DNA of 44,758 nucleotides from an uncultured Acidimicrobiales bacterium (lineage in GTDB: Bacteria > Actinomycetota > Acidimicrobiia > Acidimicrobiales > SHLQ01): contig CALHYX010000076.1 of NCBI GenBank assembly GCA_938041035.1, forward strand, positions 1-44,758. The letters run 5' to 3'. Below, piece after piece: positions 33,858 to 43,081 of this stretch. The notes under the pieces were generated by a model. The model was not told the origin of the DNA. It ran no database searches and was given only the letters and a program-made list of their open reading frames with translations. The position numbers and the translations under genes were made by a program. Each line of letters begins with the position of its first letter. The first letter of the stretch is position 1.

Positions 33858-35035
33858 GGAGCCGTCTCCAGGAACTGCGATCGATAGCGGTCAAACCGGG
33901 TGTCGCCGCGAGCAAGGCCGTAGTCGGCGGGGTCATAGCGATGCGCGCCCAGCGCATCGGAACGCGTGCTGTCGGCTTCGTGGGCGGCCGCGGCCAGCAC
34001 CTCGGCCGACGGCTCCATGGCGAGGCCCTCGCATACCGAACGGGCGGCCGCCACCGGGTCGGCGGTCACCGAACGGTGCTGCAGATGCGTGGTCCGGTCG
34101 GCGGGCAAGGTGCCGTCGGCGCAGAAGTCCACGAGGCGATCGAGGCTTCGGGCGTAGAGGTCGGCGTGGTAGCGCCCGATGGCGATCGGATCGACCTGGC
34201 CGGAGTACGCCGACCGCAGGGTGGCGATGAGACTGGACACCGACGCCAACACCTCGTCGGGTTCGCGGTGGGTGATCACGAAGCGGGCATCGGGGTAGGT
34301 GGCGAGCAGTTCGGGAAGTCCCTGTAGGTGTACCGGGGACTTGAGCACCCATCGGCGGGTGGGCATGCGCAGTTGCAGGGTCCGCAGCACCAGGTGGTGC
34401 ATGGCGTAGGCCGGGGCGAGGTCGGCCGCCTGGAGCCACTCGACGTAGCTCGGCACCGAGTACCGACTGATGAACTCTTCGGTTCGACCCGAGAACGCCA
34501 TCGCCGACAGGCATTCCTTGGGCATGCGGGCGGAGTAGGTGTGCATGGTGGTCAGTTCCTCCGCCACCGACTGGGCGAAGACCAGTTCCTCGCCGGCGAT
34601 GGCTATCCGAGGGTCGGTGGCGAACGTGTCGGGCTCGGGTGGTGGTGCGGGCAGCAGCAGTTCCCAGCCCTCCGGGGCGCGGTGGGCGGAGTCGGCGGCC
34701 AAGATCCGGTGCAGCACCGTCGTCCCGGTTCGAGGGGCACCGATCACAAAGACCGGCGCCTCGATCAACTGGGCGGCCAGCGTGGGCTCGGTTGCCTCGA
34801 GCTCGACCAGTTGCAAGCGAACCCGCAGCAGCCGAGCGAGGTAGCGCTCCGTAGCCGCCCGCCCGGCGTCGGTCAGGTTGGCTTCGGCCTCGAGCGCCGC
34901 GCAGAACACGTCGAGAGGTTCGCGCAGTTCCGCGAGTGCGGCCGACCGGTCGTCGTCGGTCACCGAACCCGACCACTCCCCGGGCTCGGCGAGCGCCGCT
35001 GTTATCAAGCGTTCGGACCCGAACGGTCGGCTCAC
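33854..35035 (-). CDS. Sulfotransferase family protein
   Basis: A 393-residue PAPS-dependent sulfotransferase (Sulfotransfer_3-like). The 5'-phosphosulfate loop is IGAPRTGTT (98-106), a YPDARFVITHREPDEVLAS segment carries the 3'-phosphate-binding Arg, and RWVLKSPVH is typical of the family. The start is GTG 35035, which overlaps the stop of the DUF1214 gene (GTGA). A much longer open frame upstream is a shadow. The acceptor could be a lipid or a secondary metabolite; unknown. Confidence 0.9.
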   Translation of the reverse strand: MSRPFGSERLITAALAEPGEWSGSVTDDDRSAALAELREPLDVFCAALEAEANLTDAGRAATERYLARLLRVRLQLVELEATEPTLAAQLIEAPVFVIGAPRTGTTVLHRILAADSAHRAPEGWELLLPAPPPEPDTFATDPRIAIAGEELVFAQSVAEELTTMHTYSARMPKECLSAMAFSGRTEEFISRYSVPSYVEWLQAADLAPAYAMHHLVLRTLQLRMPTRRWVLKSPVHLQGLPELLATYPDARFVITHREPDEVLASVSSLIATLRSAYSGQVDPIAIGRYHADLYARSLDRLVDFCADGTLPADRTTHLQHRSVTADPVAAARSVCEGLAMEPSAEVLAAAAHEADSTRSDALGAHRYDPADYGLARGDTRFDRYRSQFLETAP

Positions 35036-36207
35036 GTACGGAACCGCCAGCGCAGATGGGCCTGCCGGTCGGCGAGTTCGGTGGCTCGCCGGTCGGGCGT
35101 CACCAACGCATCGCCGGGTGCCAGGGCGGCCGCGACGTCGTCGCACGCGACCACCCGGGTCGCCATGGCCGGTTGTTGGTCGCCGGCCGGCCAGAACCAT
35201 CGCACCGTGCACAGCCCGTGGCGGCGGCCGCGGGTGTCGAGCCAGTTGGGTGCGCCCGGGTCGCTGGCCGCCAGAACGAATCGCACCAGCCCATCGCTCG
35301 ACGGGGTGACCTGAGTCTGATTCCGACTCGTGATCGACGCCCACGGGTCGACCAGTTCGAAGGTGTGCATCCGGTACAACATCGCCGACCAGTACCGGGC
35401 GGCCGGCTGTTCGCATTCGATGATCAACGCCTCGTCCGCGGCGAGATCCCAGAAGCAGAACTCATACCGGGCCACCGAAAGGCCCTTGCCGACCTTGACG
35501 GTGGTGCGGGCGAACGAATTGTCCGCCCGTTCGGATCGATTGTCGGCCAAGTAGGCGTTCCAGTAGCCCACCGATTCCTCGATCTCGTCGATCGCCTCGC
35601 CGAGACGACGTTCGAACTCGGTTTCGGTGAGCGGAACGGGTGGTTCGGGGTCGAGGCATTCGACGGTGAAGGTGGCCGGCTCTTCGGCATTCCAGTCGAA
35701 GTAGTACTCGCGCACCGACAACATGATGGCCCCCGCCGGCAGCGCTATGGCTCCGGGGTGGGCATCCAGATCCGCTTCGGGAACGAACAGCAGCTCGAAG
35801 TCCTGGCCGGGACGGATGCCGTGTTCGGTGGCGGTGACCTGGTTGAGGGTTCCCCAGGTCTCGCGATGCATGAACCCGGCCCGCACGGCGAGGAGAAATT
35901 CGGCGCACGAATGCATGCGACCGCGCACCACGTACCGGCGATCCGCGGCGATACGGCAGTGCCGGTAGACGTTGTCGGCGTTGGGCCCGCCCCATTGGCT
36001 GGTGAGGTCGTTGTGGCGGTGAAAGAACGGGCGGGTGGGGTCGGCGTGCAGCACTTCCCAACCCATCCAGACCACGACCTGGTCGACGAGGTGCTCGAGC
36101 CGTTCGACGGCGCCAGCGGCGCTCGGATCGAGCGGATCGTCGACGATGCCGTCGCCCAGGGCACGCAGTCGGTCGAGCACGCGGTGCCAGCCCGCGACGG
36201 TAGCCAT
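35032..36207 (-). CDS. DUF1214 domain protein
   Basis: A 391-residue protein. The C-terminal 120 residues (RYWSAMLYRM, FELVDPWASI, HGLCTVRWFWP) match the DUF1214 pattern. The N-terminal part has a FFHRHNDLTSQWGGPNADNVYR segment (split after QWGG) common in DUF1254/1214 proteins. No catalytic role is established. There is no signal peptide, although many relatives are exported. I chose ATG 36207; GTG 36237 is an in-frame alternative. First gene of the operon with sulfotransferase and thioesterase. Confidence 0.75.
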   Translation of the reverse strand: MATVAGWHRVLDRLRALGDGIVDDPLDPSAAGAVERLEHLVDQVVVWMGWEVLHADPTRPFFHRHNDLTSQWGGPNADNVYRHCRIAADRRYVVRGRMHSCAEFLLAVRAGFMHRETWGTLNQVTATEHGIRPGQDFELLFVPEADLDAHPGAIALPAGAIMLSVREYYFDWNAEEPATFTVECLDPEPPVPLTETEFERRLGEAIDEIEESVGYWNAYLADNRSERADNSFARTTVKVGKGLSVARYEFCFWDLAADEALIIECEQPAARYWSAMLYRMHTFELVDPWASITSRNQTQVTPSSDGLVRFVLAASDPGAPNWLDTRGRRHGLCTVRWFWPAGDQQPAMATRVVACDDVAAALAPGDALVTPDRRATELADRQAHLRWRFRT

Positions 36208-36230
36208 GGGCGTCACGCTAGAGGGTTCCT

Positions 36231-36274
36231 TGACCACGGTCAGATGGCCGGTTACTTTCCAGAAAGCTATCTGG
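36231..36274. promoter_or_regulatory. Divergent promoter region with two inverted repeats
   Basis: The 81-base gap between the DUF1214 and TauD genes holds TGACC-AC-GGTCA (36231-36242, perfect) and CCAGA-AAGCTA-TCTGG (36259-36274, perfect arms). CTTTC-CA-GAAAG (36255-36266) overlaps the second. They are candidate sites for the MarR protein encoded with TauD. Promoter boxes are not clear. Confidence 0.35.
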
Positions 36275-36288
36275 GGGAACGGGGGCTC

Positions 36289-37077
36289 ATGTCGTCAGCG
36301 AGCCATGGTCTGGAGATTGCGCGTCGATCCGGCCTGATCGGTGCGTCCGTGCACACCGGGGTCGATCAACTTCTCGACGCCGACCACCTGCACGAGCCCC
36401 TGCGCCAAGCGCTGTGGGCCCACCAGGTCCTGGTGTTTCCGGGGCTCGATCCCACGCCGGCGCAGCATCTCGCGTTGGCCTCGATATTCGGCAGGCCAGC
36501 GGCTCCCGAGGAGCAGAACGTCCCTCACCCCGAGCACGACACGATCAGCGTCTTCGACAGCGAGGGTGGCTACAAGGCCGACCAGTGGCACGCCGACGCC
36601 ACCTATCGGACCGAGGTGCCCCTCGGCGCCGCACTGTGCATGCGCCATCGCCCCTCGGTTGGCGGCGACACCGTGTTCACCAATTGTTACGCCGCGTACG
36701 AAGGTCTCTCCGGGGGCATGAAGAAGCTCCTCGAACGGCGCCGGGCCCGTCACGACATCACCCCCGACAAGGGCACGGAGCACCCCGTCGTGACCGCGCA
36801 CCCGGTCACGGGGAAACCGGTGTTGTTCGTCAACCGCATCTTCACTCGGTCGATCTCGAACCTGCCGCCCCCCGAGTCGGCGGCCATCCTGCCGTTCCTG
36901 CTCGACCACCTGACCCGACCCGAGTTCACCTACCGCCACACCTGGGGCGACGGCGACGTCGTCATCTGGGACAACTGGTCGACCCAGCACTATGCCCTGT
37001 TCGATTTCGACGAACGTCGCGTGGTGCACCGGGTGGCGCTGCAGGGTCGGGCGTTGCAGGCGGCGATGCTCCCGTGA
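36289..37077 (+). CDS. TauD/TfdA family 2-oxoglutarate dioxygenase
   Basis: A 262-residue Fe(II)/2-oxoglutarate dioxygenase. WHADATYR gives the ligands His101 and Asp103, and RRVVHRVALQGR gives His247 and a likely 2-oxoglutarate Arg. The early VFPGLDPTP and FGRPAAPEEQN segments are typical. Start ATG 36289 follows GGGGGAACGGGGG. TauD and TfdA release sulfite or phenols by hydroxylating next to the leaving group; the substrate here is unknown. Coupled to the MarR gene by GTGA overlap. Confidence 0.9.
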   Translation: MSSASHGLEIARRSGLIGASVHTGVDQLLDADHLHEPLRQALWAHQVLVFPGLDPTPAQHLALASIFGRPAAPEEQNVPHPEHDTISVFDSEGGYKADQWHADATYRTEVPLGAALCMRHRPSVGGDTVFTNCYAAYEGLSGGMKKLLERRRARHDITPDKGTEHPVVTAHPVTGKPVLFVNRIFTRSISNLPPPESAAILPFLLDHLTRPEFTYRHTWGDGDVVIWDNWSTQHYALFDFDERRVVHRVALQGRALQAAMLP

Positions 37078-37556
37078 GACCGGGCGACGACCCCATCACC
37101 ACGTTCGCCATGCTGCTCGGTCGCCTCGAACGGTTAAACGACGAACTCGTCACCGGCGTGTGTTCGCGCCACGGCATCTCCCCATCGGAGATCCGCGTGC
37201 TGGCCATGTTGCGCGAGGCGGACGGTTCCGTTCGCCCGGCGACGCTGAGCCGGTGGGTAGTGCAGACCGCCGGTGGGCTCACCGCCACCCTGCATCGCCT
37301 CGAGGCGGACGGCCGGATCACCCGCACGCCCGACCCCGATGACGGGCGCGGCAAGCTCATCTCGTCAACCCCCGCCGGCGAGGTCTTCCACGATCACGTC
37401 CTGGCCGAGATCGCCGACCGATACCGACTGGTGCTCGGCGACGTCGACCTCGAGCGCGCCGGCGATCAGATCAGCGCCCTGATCGACGGCTTCGAACGAC
37501 TCGGTGATCACCCGCCGAGCGCCGCATGGGGCCGATCGCGCTCCTTCACCGGATGA
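37074..37556 (+). CDS. MarR-family transcriptional regulator
   Basis: A 160-residue winged-helix regulator: GISPSEIRVLAMLREADG, then the recognition region LSRWVVQTAGGLTATLHRLEADG and the wing RTPDPDDGRGKLIS. The GTG start overlaps the stop of the dioxygenase gene. It probably responds to a substrate of that enzyme or of the following genes. It may bind the inverted repeats at 36231-36274. Confidence 0.88.
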   Translation: MRPGDDPITTFAMLLGRLERLNDELVTGVCSRHGISPSEIRVLAMLREADGSVRPATLSRWVVQTAGGLTATLHRLEADGRITRTPDPDDGRGKLISSTPAGEVFHDHVLAEIADRYRLVLGDVDLERAGDQISALIDGFERLGDHPPSAAWGRSRSFTG

Positions 37557-37616
37557 CCGGCACCTACCTCTTCTTCCATCCCCACCTCTCGACCCGAAAC
37601 CCTGAAGGACCACCGC

Positions 37617-39176
37617 ATGCAGACCGGGCCCCGTAACCCCTTCCTCGCCGACTCGAGCAACCCGATCGGCCACGGCCGACCGGACCAGCAGGACAACGTG
37701 CCGTGGCGCGGGCCCGAAGGCCCCAGCGAGACGCTGCCCGACGACGCCATCCAGTACCAGTGGACGGGCGCCGGAAATTTCGGCCAGCTCATCTCCCCGG
37801 TGTACCCGGACGGCAAACGGGTGCTGTGGAACAACGGCCGCAATCGGATGTACAAGCTCGACTACGACACGCTCGAGATCCTCGCCGCGATGCAGTTCGG
37901 CGATGAGGCCGACCCGTCGGTTGACGAGATGCGCGAGCTCACCGACAAGCTCGATTCGCTCGACGGCTGGGACGCCATCGAGCATGCGATCGGTATCTCG
38001 ATGCGCTTCCTGACCGGCCTCGACGGCGTGTATGCACTCATCGATAACACCAACACGTTGTTCGTCGGCCGCAAGAACCATGCGGTGGCCTATGTCGAGG
38101 CCGACCCCGCCGACCGGGCATCGGAGATTCGCGAGCGGGACCGGTGGGAGCGGCCCGACCACATCGACGGGTTCTTCGTCGGCATGGGCATGACGTTCGA
38201 CGGCCGTCTGGTGCTCACCACCGACCACGGATGGGTTATCTGTCTGGCGCGGGATTTCAGCGAGTACGAGGCCATTCAGCTCCCGCGAGCCGCCGAGGAG
38301 GCCGCCGAGTACTGTGCGATGCGCGAGGCCGAGCGGGGCAACACGGGGTATGGCTGGCTGCGCACCTCCATGTGCATCGGCGACGACAACGCCATCTACA
38401 CCTCGTCGAACGATCACCACCACAAGGTGATCTGGACCGGCGAGAAGCTGTCGCTCGACGAAGCCGACGGCGCCTGGTCGATCCCCTACCGAAACAGCGG
38501 CGGCTGCGGCTCGGGCACCACGCCCTCGCTGATGGGATTTGGGCCGGACGAGGACCGCTTCGTCGTGTTCGGCGACGGCGACGAGGTGGTGAACATCACC
38601 TACGCCTGGCGCGACGAAATCCCCGACGACTGGGAACAGCTGCCGAACGCACCGCACCGCAGGATCGCCGGTATCGGCGCGGCCAACATGGGCAACCCCG
38701 ACCTCACCGAGATCAAGACCGAACAGTCGATCACCGTCTCGGGCTACGGCGCGATGACGGTGAACAACGAGCCGGCCACCATCCCCGACGGCTTCCCCGC
38801 CCAGGCGGCGCGCATGCTGTGTTTCCAGTTGCCCCACAAGCCCGAGTACACGCCGTACGGCCTACACAAGTTCGAGTGGGACCCCGAGGCGCGCGAACTC
38901 AAGGAAGCCTGGGTGAACACCGAGGTGTCGTCGCCCAACGCGGTGCCGTTCGTGTCGCAGGAGTCCGACGTCGTGTACACCTGCGGCGTGCGCGACGCGA
39001 AGTTCACGATCGAGGGCCTCGACTGGACCACGGGCGAGTCGAAGTTTCATTTCGTGCTCGGGGGTGCAAAGTTCAACACGCTGGGCGCAGGCGTGACCCT
39101 CGATGAGGAGGGCCGGCTGCTGTTCGGCAACATGTTCGGCAAGACCCGGGTGCTGCGGGGCCCGGGTACGACCTGA
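37617..39176 (+). CDS. Propeller-like protein of unknown function (519 residues)
   Basis: A large soluble protein without signal peptide or membrane helix. Repeated strands with Asp/Gly turns (GKRVLWNNGRNRMYKLDYDT, TFDGRLVLTTDHGWVICLARD split in two, DNAIYTSSNDHHHKVIW, RLLFGNMFGKTRVLRG) suggest a six- or seven-bladed propeller. A GGCGSGTTPSLMGFG segment and a DHHH cluster in the middle could be an active site. I do not recognise the family. GAAGGAC precedes ATG 37617. It is followed after 18 bases by an LLM oxidoreductase gene and then an SDR gene, which suggests a shared catabolic route. Confidence 0.7.
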   Translation: MQTGPRNPFLADSSNPIGHGRPDQQDNVPWRGPEGPSETLPDDAIQYQWTGAGNFGQLISPVYPDGKRVLWNNGRNRMYKLDYDTLEILAAMQFGDEADPSVDEMRELTDKLDSLDGWDAIEHAIGISMRFLTGLDGVYALIDNTNTLFVGRKNHAVAYVEADPADRASEIRERDRWERPDHIDGFFVGMGMTFDGRLVLTTDHGWVICLARDFSEYEAIQLPRAAEEAAEYCAMREAERGNTGYGWLRTSMCIGDDNAIYTSSNDHHHKVIWTGEKLSLDEADGAWSIPYRNSGGCGSGTTPSLMGFGPDEDRFVVFGDGDEVVNITYAWRDEIPDDWEQLPNAPHRRIAGIGAANMGNPDLTEIKTEQSITVSGYGAMTVNNEPATIPDGFPAQAARMLCFQLPHKPEYTPYGLHKFEWDPEARELKEAWVNTEVSSPNAVPFVSQESDVVYTCGVRDAKFTIEGLDWTTGESKFHFVLGGAKFNTLGAGVTLDEEGRLLFGNMFGKTRVLRGPGTT

Positions 39177-39194
39177 CAAAGGGAGCAGAGTCCA

Positions 39195-40322
39195 ATGGAA
39201 TTCGGCATGTTCACCGCGATGTATCACCCGAAGCATCGCCGCGCCGAACGCGACGAGAACCAGATGATCTTCGAGGAGTTGGCGCTCATCGAGGCCGGCG
39301 ACAAGGCCGGATTCAAGTACTGCTGGTTCAGCGAGCATCACTTTCTCGACGAGTACTCACACATGTCCGACAGCGAATCGATCATGGCCTACGCCTTCGC
39401 TCGCACCGAACGCATCCACCTGGGGTCGGGCATCTTCAACATTACGCCGCCGGTGAACCATCCGGCCCGCATCGCCGAACGAGTCGCCATGCTCGATCAC
39501 CTGAGCGGCGGTCGGTTCGAGTTCGGCACCGGGCGGGGGTCCTCCTCGACCGAGGTTCACGGGTTCGGCATCGAAAGTCTCGACATCACCCGCGACATGT
39601 ACGACGAAACCCTGCCCGAGATCGTTCGCATGTGGGGCGAGGGAGAATACCCGGGGTTCGAAGGCCGGTTCTTCACGATGCCGCCAGGTCGAAACGTGCT
39701 GCCCAAGCCGTACTCGGACCCGCACCCGCCGATCTGGGTGGCATCGGGTTCGCCGGGCACGTTCGAGAAAGCGGCGCGCCTCGGCATCGGGGTGCTGTGT
39801 TTCTCCCAGGGCACGCCGGCCGAGTTGGAAAAGCTGATCAAGATCTACAAGGACAACATCGGCAAGGCCGAACCGGTGGGCGGTTTCGTCAACGACAACG
39901 TGATGGTGACCACCGACATGTTGGTGCTCGAGGACGGCCAGCGGGCTCGTGAGGCGGTGCTCGCCAACCGGGGCAACTATCACACCGGTTTGCTGGCGAA
40001 GTACCTCGATTCGTTCCCCCTCGCCGCCATGTTGCCGAAGTGGCCCGACCTCCCGCCGCACGTCACCGCCGAACAGCTCGATGGGGCGATCGCTGCCGGG
40101 TACGCGGCGGTCGGCACCCCCGACGAAGCCATCGCCACGCTGCGAGGGCTCGAGAACATCGGCGCCGACCAGGTGGCGTTCGGGACGATGTCGACCGACC
40201 TCCCGATCGAGATCGCGCTGGAGAGCTATGAGGTGTTCGGGCGCGAGGTCATTCCGCAGTTCGATACCGACCCGGTACATCGCACCACCCGGCTGCGCGA
40301 CCAGACGTTGGCGTCGTCCTGA
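39195..40322 (+). CDS. LLM-class flavin-dependent oxidoreductase
   Basis: A 375-residue luciferase-like monooxygenase. MEFGMFTAMYHP opens the barrel. FSEHHFLDEYSHMSD, GSGIFNITPPVNHPARIAE and GRFEFGTGRGSSSTE are typical of the bacterial luciferase alpha/FMN type. It likely uses reduced FMN or F420. The substrate is unknown. GGGAGCAGAG precedes the ATG. Its stop overlaps the SDR start (TGATG). Confidence 0.9.
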   Translation: MEFGMFTAMYHPKHRRAERDENQMIFEELALIEAGDKAGFKYCWFSEHHFLDEYSHMSDSESIMAYAFARTERIHLGSGIFNITPPVNHPARIAERVAMLDHLSGGRFEFGTGRGSSSTEVHGFGIESLDITRDMYDETLPEIVRMWGEGEYPGFEGRFFTMPPGRNVLPKPYSDPHPPIWVASGSPGTFEKAARLGIGVLCFSQGTPAELEKLIKIYKDNIGKAEPVGGFVNDNVMVTTDMLVLEDGQRAREAVLANRGNYHTGLLAKYLDSFPLAAMLPKWPDLPPHVTAEQLDGAIAAGYAAVGTPDEAIATLRGLENIGADQVAFGTMSTDLPIEIALESYEVFGREVIPQFDTDPVHRTTRLRDQTLASS

Positions 40323-41110
40323 TGGCGGCCCCCACCCATGCCGACGTTTCCGACCTCGCCGGCCGGGTGGTACTCATCACCGGAGCGACGCGCGGCATCG
40401 GCCTGGGAGTCGCCCGCCATCTCGGGACCCTTGGGGTTCGGGTGGGTGTCACCGGCCGTAAACCCGAGCGGGTGGAAGAGACCGCCGTGACGCTGTCCGA
40501 CGTCGGCGTCGACCACATCGCCCGGGCGCTCGATGTGCGCGACGGCGACGGCACGGTCGAGATGGTGGGTGCGATGCACGAGCGATGGGGCCGAGTGGAC
40601 GGCCTGGTGGCCAACGCCCAGAGCTTCCGGCCGGTGACCCCGCTGGCCGACGTGAGCGCCGACGACATGGACCTGCTGTTCGACACCGGGCCCAAGGGAA
40701 CCCTGTGGTCGATGCAGGCGGTAGTGCCCTTCATGCGCGAGCGCAGGTGGGGACGGATCGTCACCATGGGCACGGCGCTCGGGCTTACCGGCGCCGCCGG
40801 GTACGGGCCGTACGCCGCGTCGAACGAAGCCATCCGCTCGCTCACCCGCACCGCGGCCAACGAGTGGGGCCGCGACGGGATCACCGTGAACTGCGTGCTG
40901 CCGGCATCGGCGAGGCACCGCCTGAATCCCGACGCCGATGCCGACCGAAAGGCGGTGTTCGACGCCATGTACGCCGAGCATCCCCTGGGCCGAGACGGCG
41001 ACCCGGAGGACGACATTGCGCCGGTGGTGGCGTTCCTGTTGTCCGACGCGAGCCGGTACGTCACCGGCCAGACCGTCGGCGTCGACGGCGGCGGCATTAT
41101 GCGGGCCTGA
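40322..41110 (+). CDS. SDR family protein with altered catalytic residues
   Basis: A 262-residue short-chain dehydrogenase/reductase fold. The cofactor loop is TGATRGIG (20-27) and VANAQ replaces the usual NNAG. The catalytic Tyr164 is present, but the motif reads YAASN: Lys is Asn168. The Ser 13 residues before the Tyr is Thr151. The C-terminal YVTGQTVGVDGGG is normal. The protein may be a non-catalytic or specialised SDR. It ends a three-gene operon with the propeller-like and LLM genes. Convergent with another SDR gene. Confidence 0.88.
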   Translation: MAAPTHADVSDLAGRVVLITGATRGIGLGVARHLGTLGVRVGVTGRKPERVEETAVTLSDVGVDHIARALDVRDGDGTVEMVGAMHERWGRVDGLVANAQSFRPVTPLADVSADDMDLLFDTGPKGTLWSMQAVVPFMRERRWGRIVTMGTALGLTGAAGYGPYAASNEAIRSLTRTAANEWGRDGITVNCVLPASARHRLNPDADADRKAVFDAMYAEHPLGRDGDPEDDIAPVVAFLLSDASRYVTGQTVGVDGGGIMRA

Positions 41111-41113
41111 GGT

Positions 41114-41884
41114 TCAGGCGGGTGGCCGAACGCTCGCCGACACAGTGTTCGAGCGCAGGCAGATCCCCGACACGCTCGACGAGTCATCCGACGCCAACCA
41201 GGTGACGATGGCGGCGACCTCCTCGGGTTCGGTCAGCCGGGCCAGGTTGCGGCCGGCGACGTGACCCGCCACTCCCCCGGGCCGTGATTCGAGGTAGGCG
41301 AGCAACGGCGCGGTCGCCGTTGGGCCCGGGGTGACCGAGTTGGCCCGAATGCCGTGGCGCCCGTACTCGCTGGCGACGGTCTCCATCAGGTTGACCACGC
41401 CGGCCTTCGCCGCCGCGTACCCGCCGATGTTGTACTGCCCGCCGATCCCGGCGCCCGACGACATCGATATGATGCTGCCCTTTCCCGCGGCCACCATGTG
41501 CGGCAACACGGCCCGCGTAGCGAAGAAGACCGAGTCGAGGGTGACGCGGAACTGATAGTGCCAGTCTTCGTCGGTCAGGTCGGCGAGCAAGCCCATTCGG
41601 GACACCCCGACATTGTTGTAGAGCACGTCGATCCGGCCATGGCGTTCGACCGCACCGGCCACCCAGGCGTCGATGTAGCCGGAGTCCGACACGTCGCCCG
41701 CCCCGCCGTCGGCTTCAGCCCCGGCGGTCCGGGCCGCATCGATGCTCGCCGCGAGCGCGCCCGGATCCAGATCGTTGAGCCACAGGGTGGCACCCTCGGC
41801 CGCGAACCGGGCCGTGGTGGCGGCCCCGATTCCCGCGCCGACGCCGGTGATCAGCGCGACCTTGCCCTGCAACATGTCTGCCAT
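41114..41884 (-). CDS. SDR family oxidoreductase
   Basis: A 256-residue classical SDR. GVGAGIG (14-20) binds NAD(P), and the YNNVG segment follows. Ser143, Tyr156 and Lys160 (SSGAGIGGQYNIGGYAAAK) form the active site. Asp38 in LNDLD favours NAD. The C-terminus (SGICLRSNTVSASV) departs from the usual VDGG motif but stays in frame. The substrate is unknown. The stop is only 4 bases from that of the convergent SDR. Confidence 0.9.
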   Translation of the reverse strand: MADMLQGKVALITGVGAGIGAATTARFAAEGATLWLNDLDPGALAASIDAARTAGAEADGGAGDVSDSGYIDAWVAGAVERHGRIDVLYNNVGVSRMGLLADLTDEDWHYQFRVTLDSVFFATRAVLPHMVAAGKGSIISMSSGAGIGGQYNIGGYAAAKAGVVNLMETVASEYGRHGIRANSVTPGPTATAPLLAYLESRPGGVAGHVAGRNLARLTEPEEVAAIVTWLASDDSSSVSGICLRSNTVSASVRPPA

Positions 41885-41947
41885 GGCCTCATCATGGCCG
41901 AGACCGCGGGCGCCGTCAGATGTTCAGCCGATGCCCCGGAGTTGGGA

Positions 41948-43081
41948 CTAGGGAACGAACGTCCAGGCATCGCCGGTGATGTCGAGTATGTCAGCGGCGA
42001 GCCATTCGGCGCCTTCGGTGGTGAGGTGAACGCCGTCGCCGGCCCGCACCTTTACGTCGGAGCCGTTCACGTCGGGTAGGTAGGTGTCAAACCCGGCCAA
42101 CCCGCCGAACTGGCCAAAGGCATCGACCCACACGACCCAGGGACGCTCGGCGGCCGCAGCCTCGGCGATGCTGTTCACGAGCACGATGCCCTCGTTCAGC
42201 GACGCGTCGCGCATGGGTGGCTGAGCGACCCAGAAGACCAGGCGATGATCCGCTTCGAGCAGGTCCATGGTGATGGCGACCCGGCGGGCGTACTCGATCT
42301 GCCATTCGGCGCTGCCGCGACCGACCGCACCATCGTCGGTGTTCATATCCTGATGATCGTTGGCCCCCATGAACAACATGACGGCTTCGGGGTCGTCGGC
42401 CTCGATCACCGCGGCCAACTCCGCGGGCCAGTTGAAGTAGTCGGGGCGGGCGAGTCCGGTCGAAATGCGAAAGTCGAGCGTCACCTCCATGGCCTGGCCC
42501 TCGGGTTCGGACAGGTTGATGAGCCCGTAGCCGAGGTATTCGGCCTGGGAGTCGCCGGCCACATACACCCGGAGCGGGTCGGCGGCGGTCACGGTGCGCA
42601 GTGACGGTGTCGGCGGTTGCGTGGTCGTAGTGGCGATGGTGGTCTCGGTTACCTCGACGCCAAGCGATGTGGCCGGCGACGGTACGGTCGTGTCGACGGG
42701 CTCGGGTTCTTCGATGCCGAGAGCCTCGGAGTCGATCACGTCGACCTCCTGGCCCGCCGCGTCGCCCTGCGATCGGATCCGGGCCACCAGGTCGGCCGGC
42801 CGGTTCAGCGAGAGGAAGTGGGCCACCCGGTCGAGGCCTTCGGCGAGCGATACGGAGGCGTCGCGTACGCCGCCGAGCGGTTGGCGCTGGGTGATCTCGA
42901 CGATCTTGCCCGACGAGAGCAGGGCCGCGACCACGAGGGCGATCATCATGGCCTTGATGATGGCGCGGCCTTCGATCTCCATCGGCGCCAGGTCGGCGTC
43001 GCGGATCTCACGGAACTTCTCGTCGGTCCACTGCTCGACGATTTCTTCTCGGCTGTTCGGTCGATTCATCGTGTCGCCCAT
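41948..43081 (-). CDS. SGNH/DUF459-like acyltransferase partner
   Basis: A 377-residue protein. One membrane helix (about 41-57) follows a charged cytosolic start. A Thr/Pro-rich stalk (about 125-162) leads to an extracellular SGNH domain: GDS (176-178, Ser178), GAND (239-242) and DGVH (Asp349, His352). These are the nucleophile, oxyanion and catalytic dyad blocks. Its ATG overlaps the stop of the MBOAT gene (TGATG). It probably moves acetyl or other acyl groups handed out by the MBOAT protein onto a surface polymer. The 12-base-later ATG (43069) is an alternative start. Confidence 0.88.
   Translation of the reverse strand: MGDTMNRPNSREEIVEQWTDEKFREIRDADLAPMEIEGRAIIKAMMIALVVAALLSSGKIVEITQRQPLGGVRDASVSLAEGLDRVAHFLSLNRPADLVARIRSQGDAAGQEVDVIDSEALGIEEPEPVDTTVPSPATSLGVEVTETTIATTTTQPPTPSLRTVTAADPLRVYVAGDSQAEYLGYGLINLSEPEGQAMEVTLDFRISTGLARPDYFNWPAELAAVIEADDPEAVMLFMGANDHQDMNTDDGAVGRGSAEWQIEYARRVAITMDLLEADHRLVFWVAQPPMRDASLNEGIVLVNSIAEAAAAERPWVVWVDAFGQFGGLAGFDTYLPDVNGSDVKVRAGDGVHLTTEGAEWLAADILDITGDAWTFVP

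Noticed and set aside
41114..41200. Frameshift at the C-terminus of the second SDR
   Set aside because: The VDGG motif is missing, but the frame continues to a normal VSASVRPP ending, so substitution is the simpler reading.
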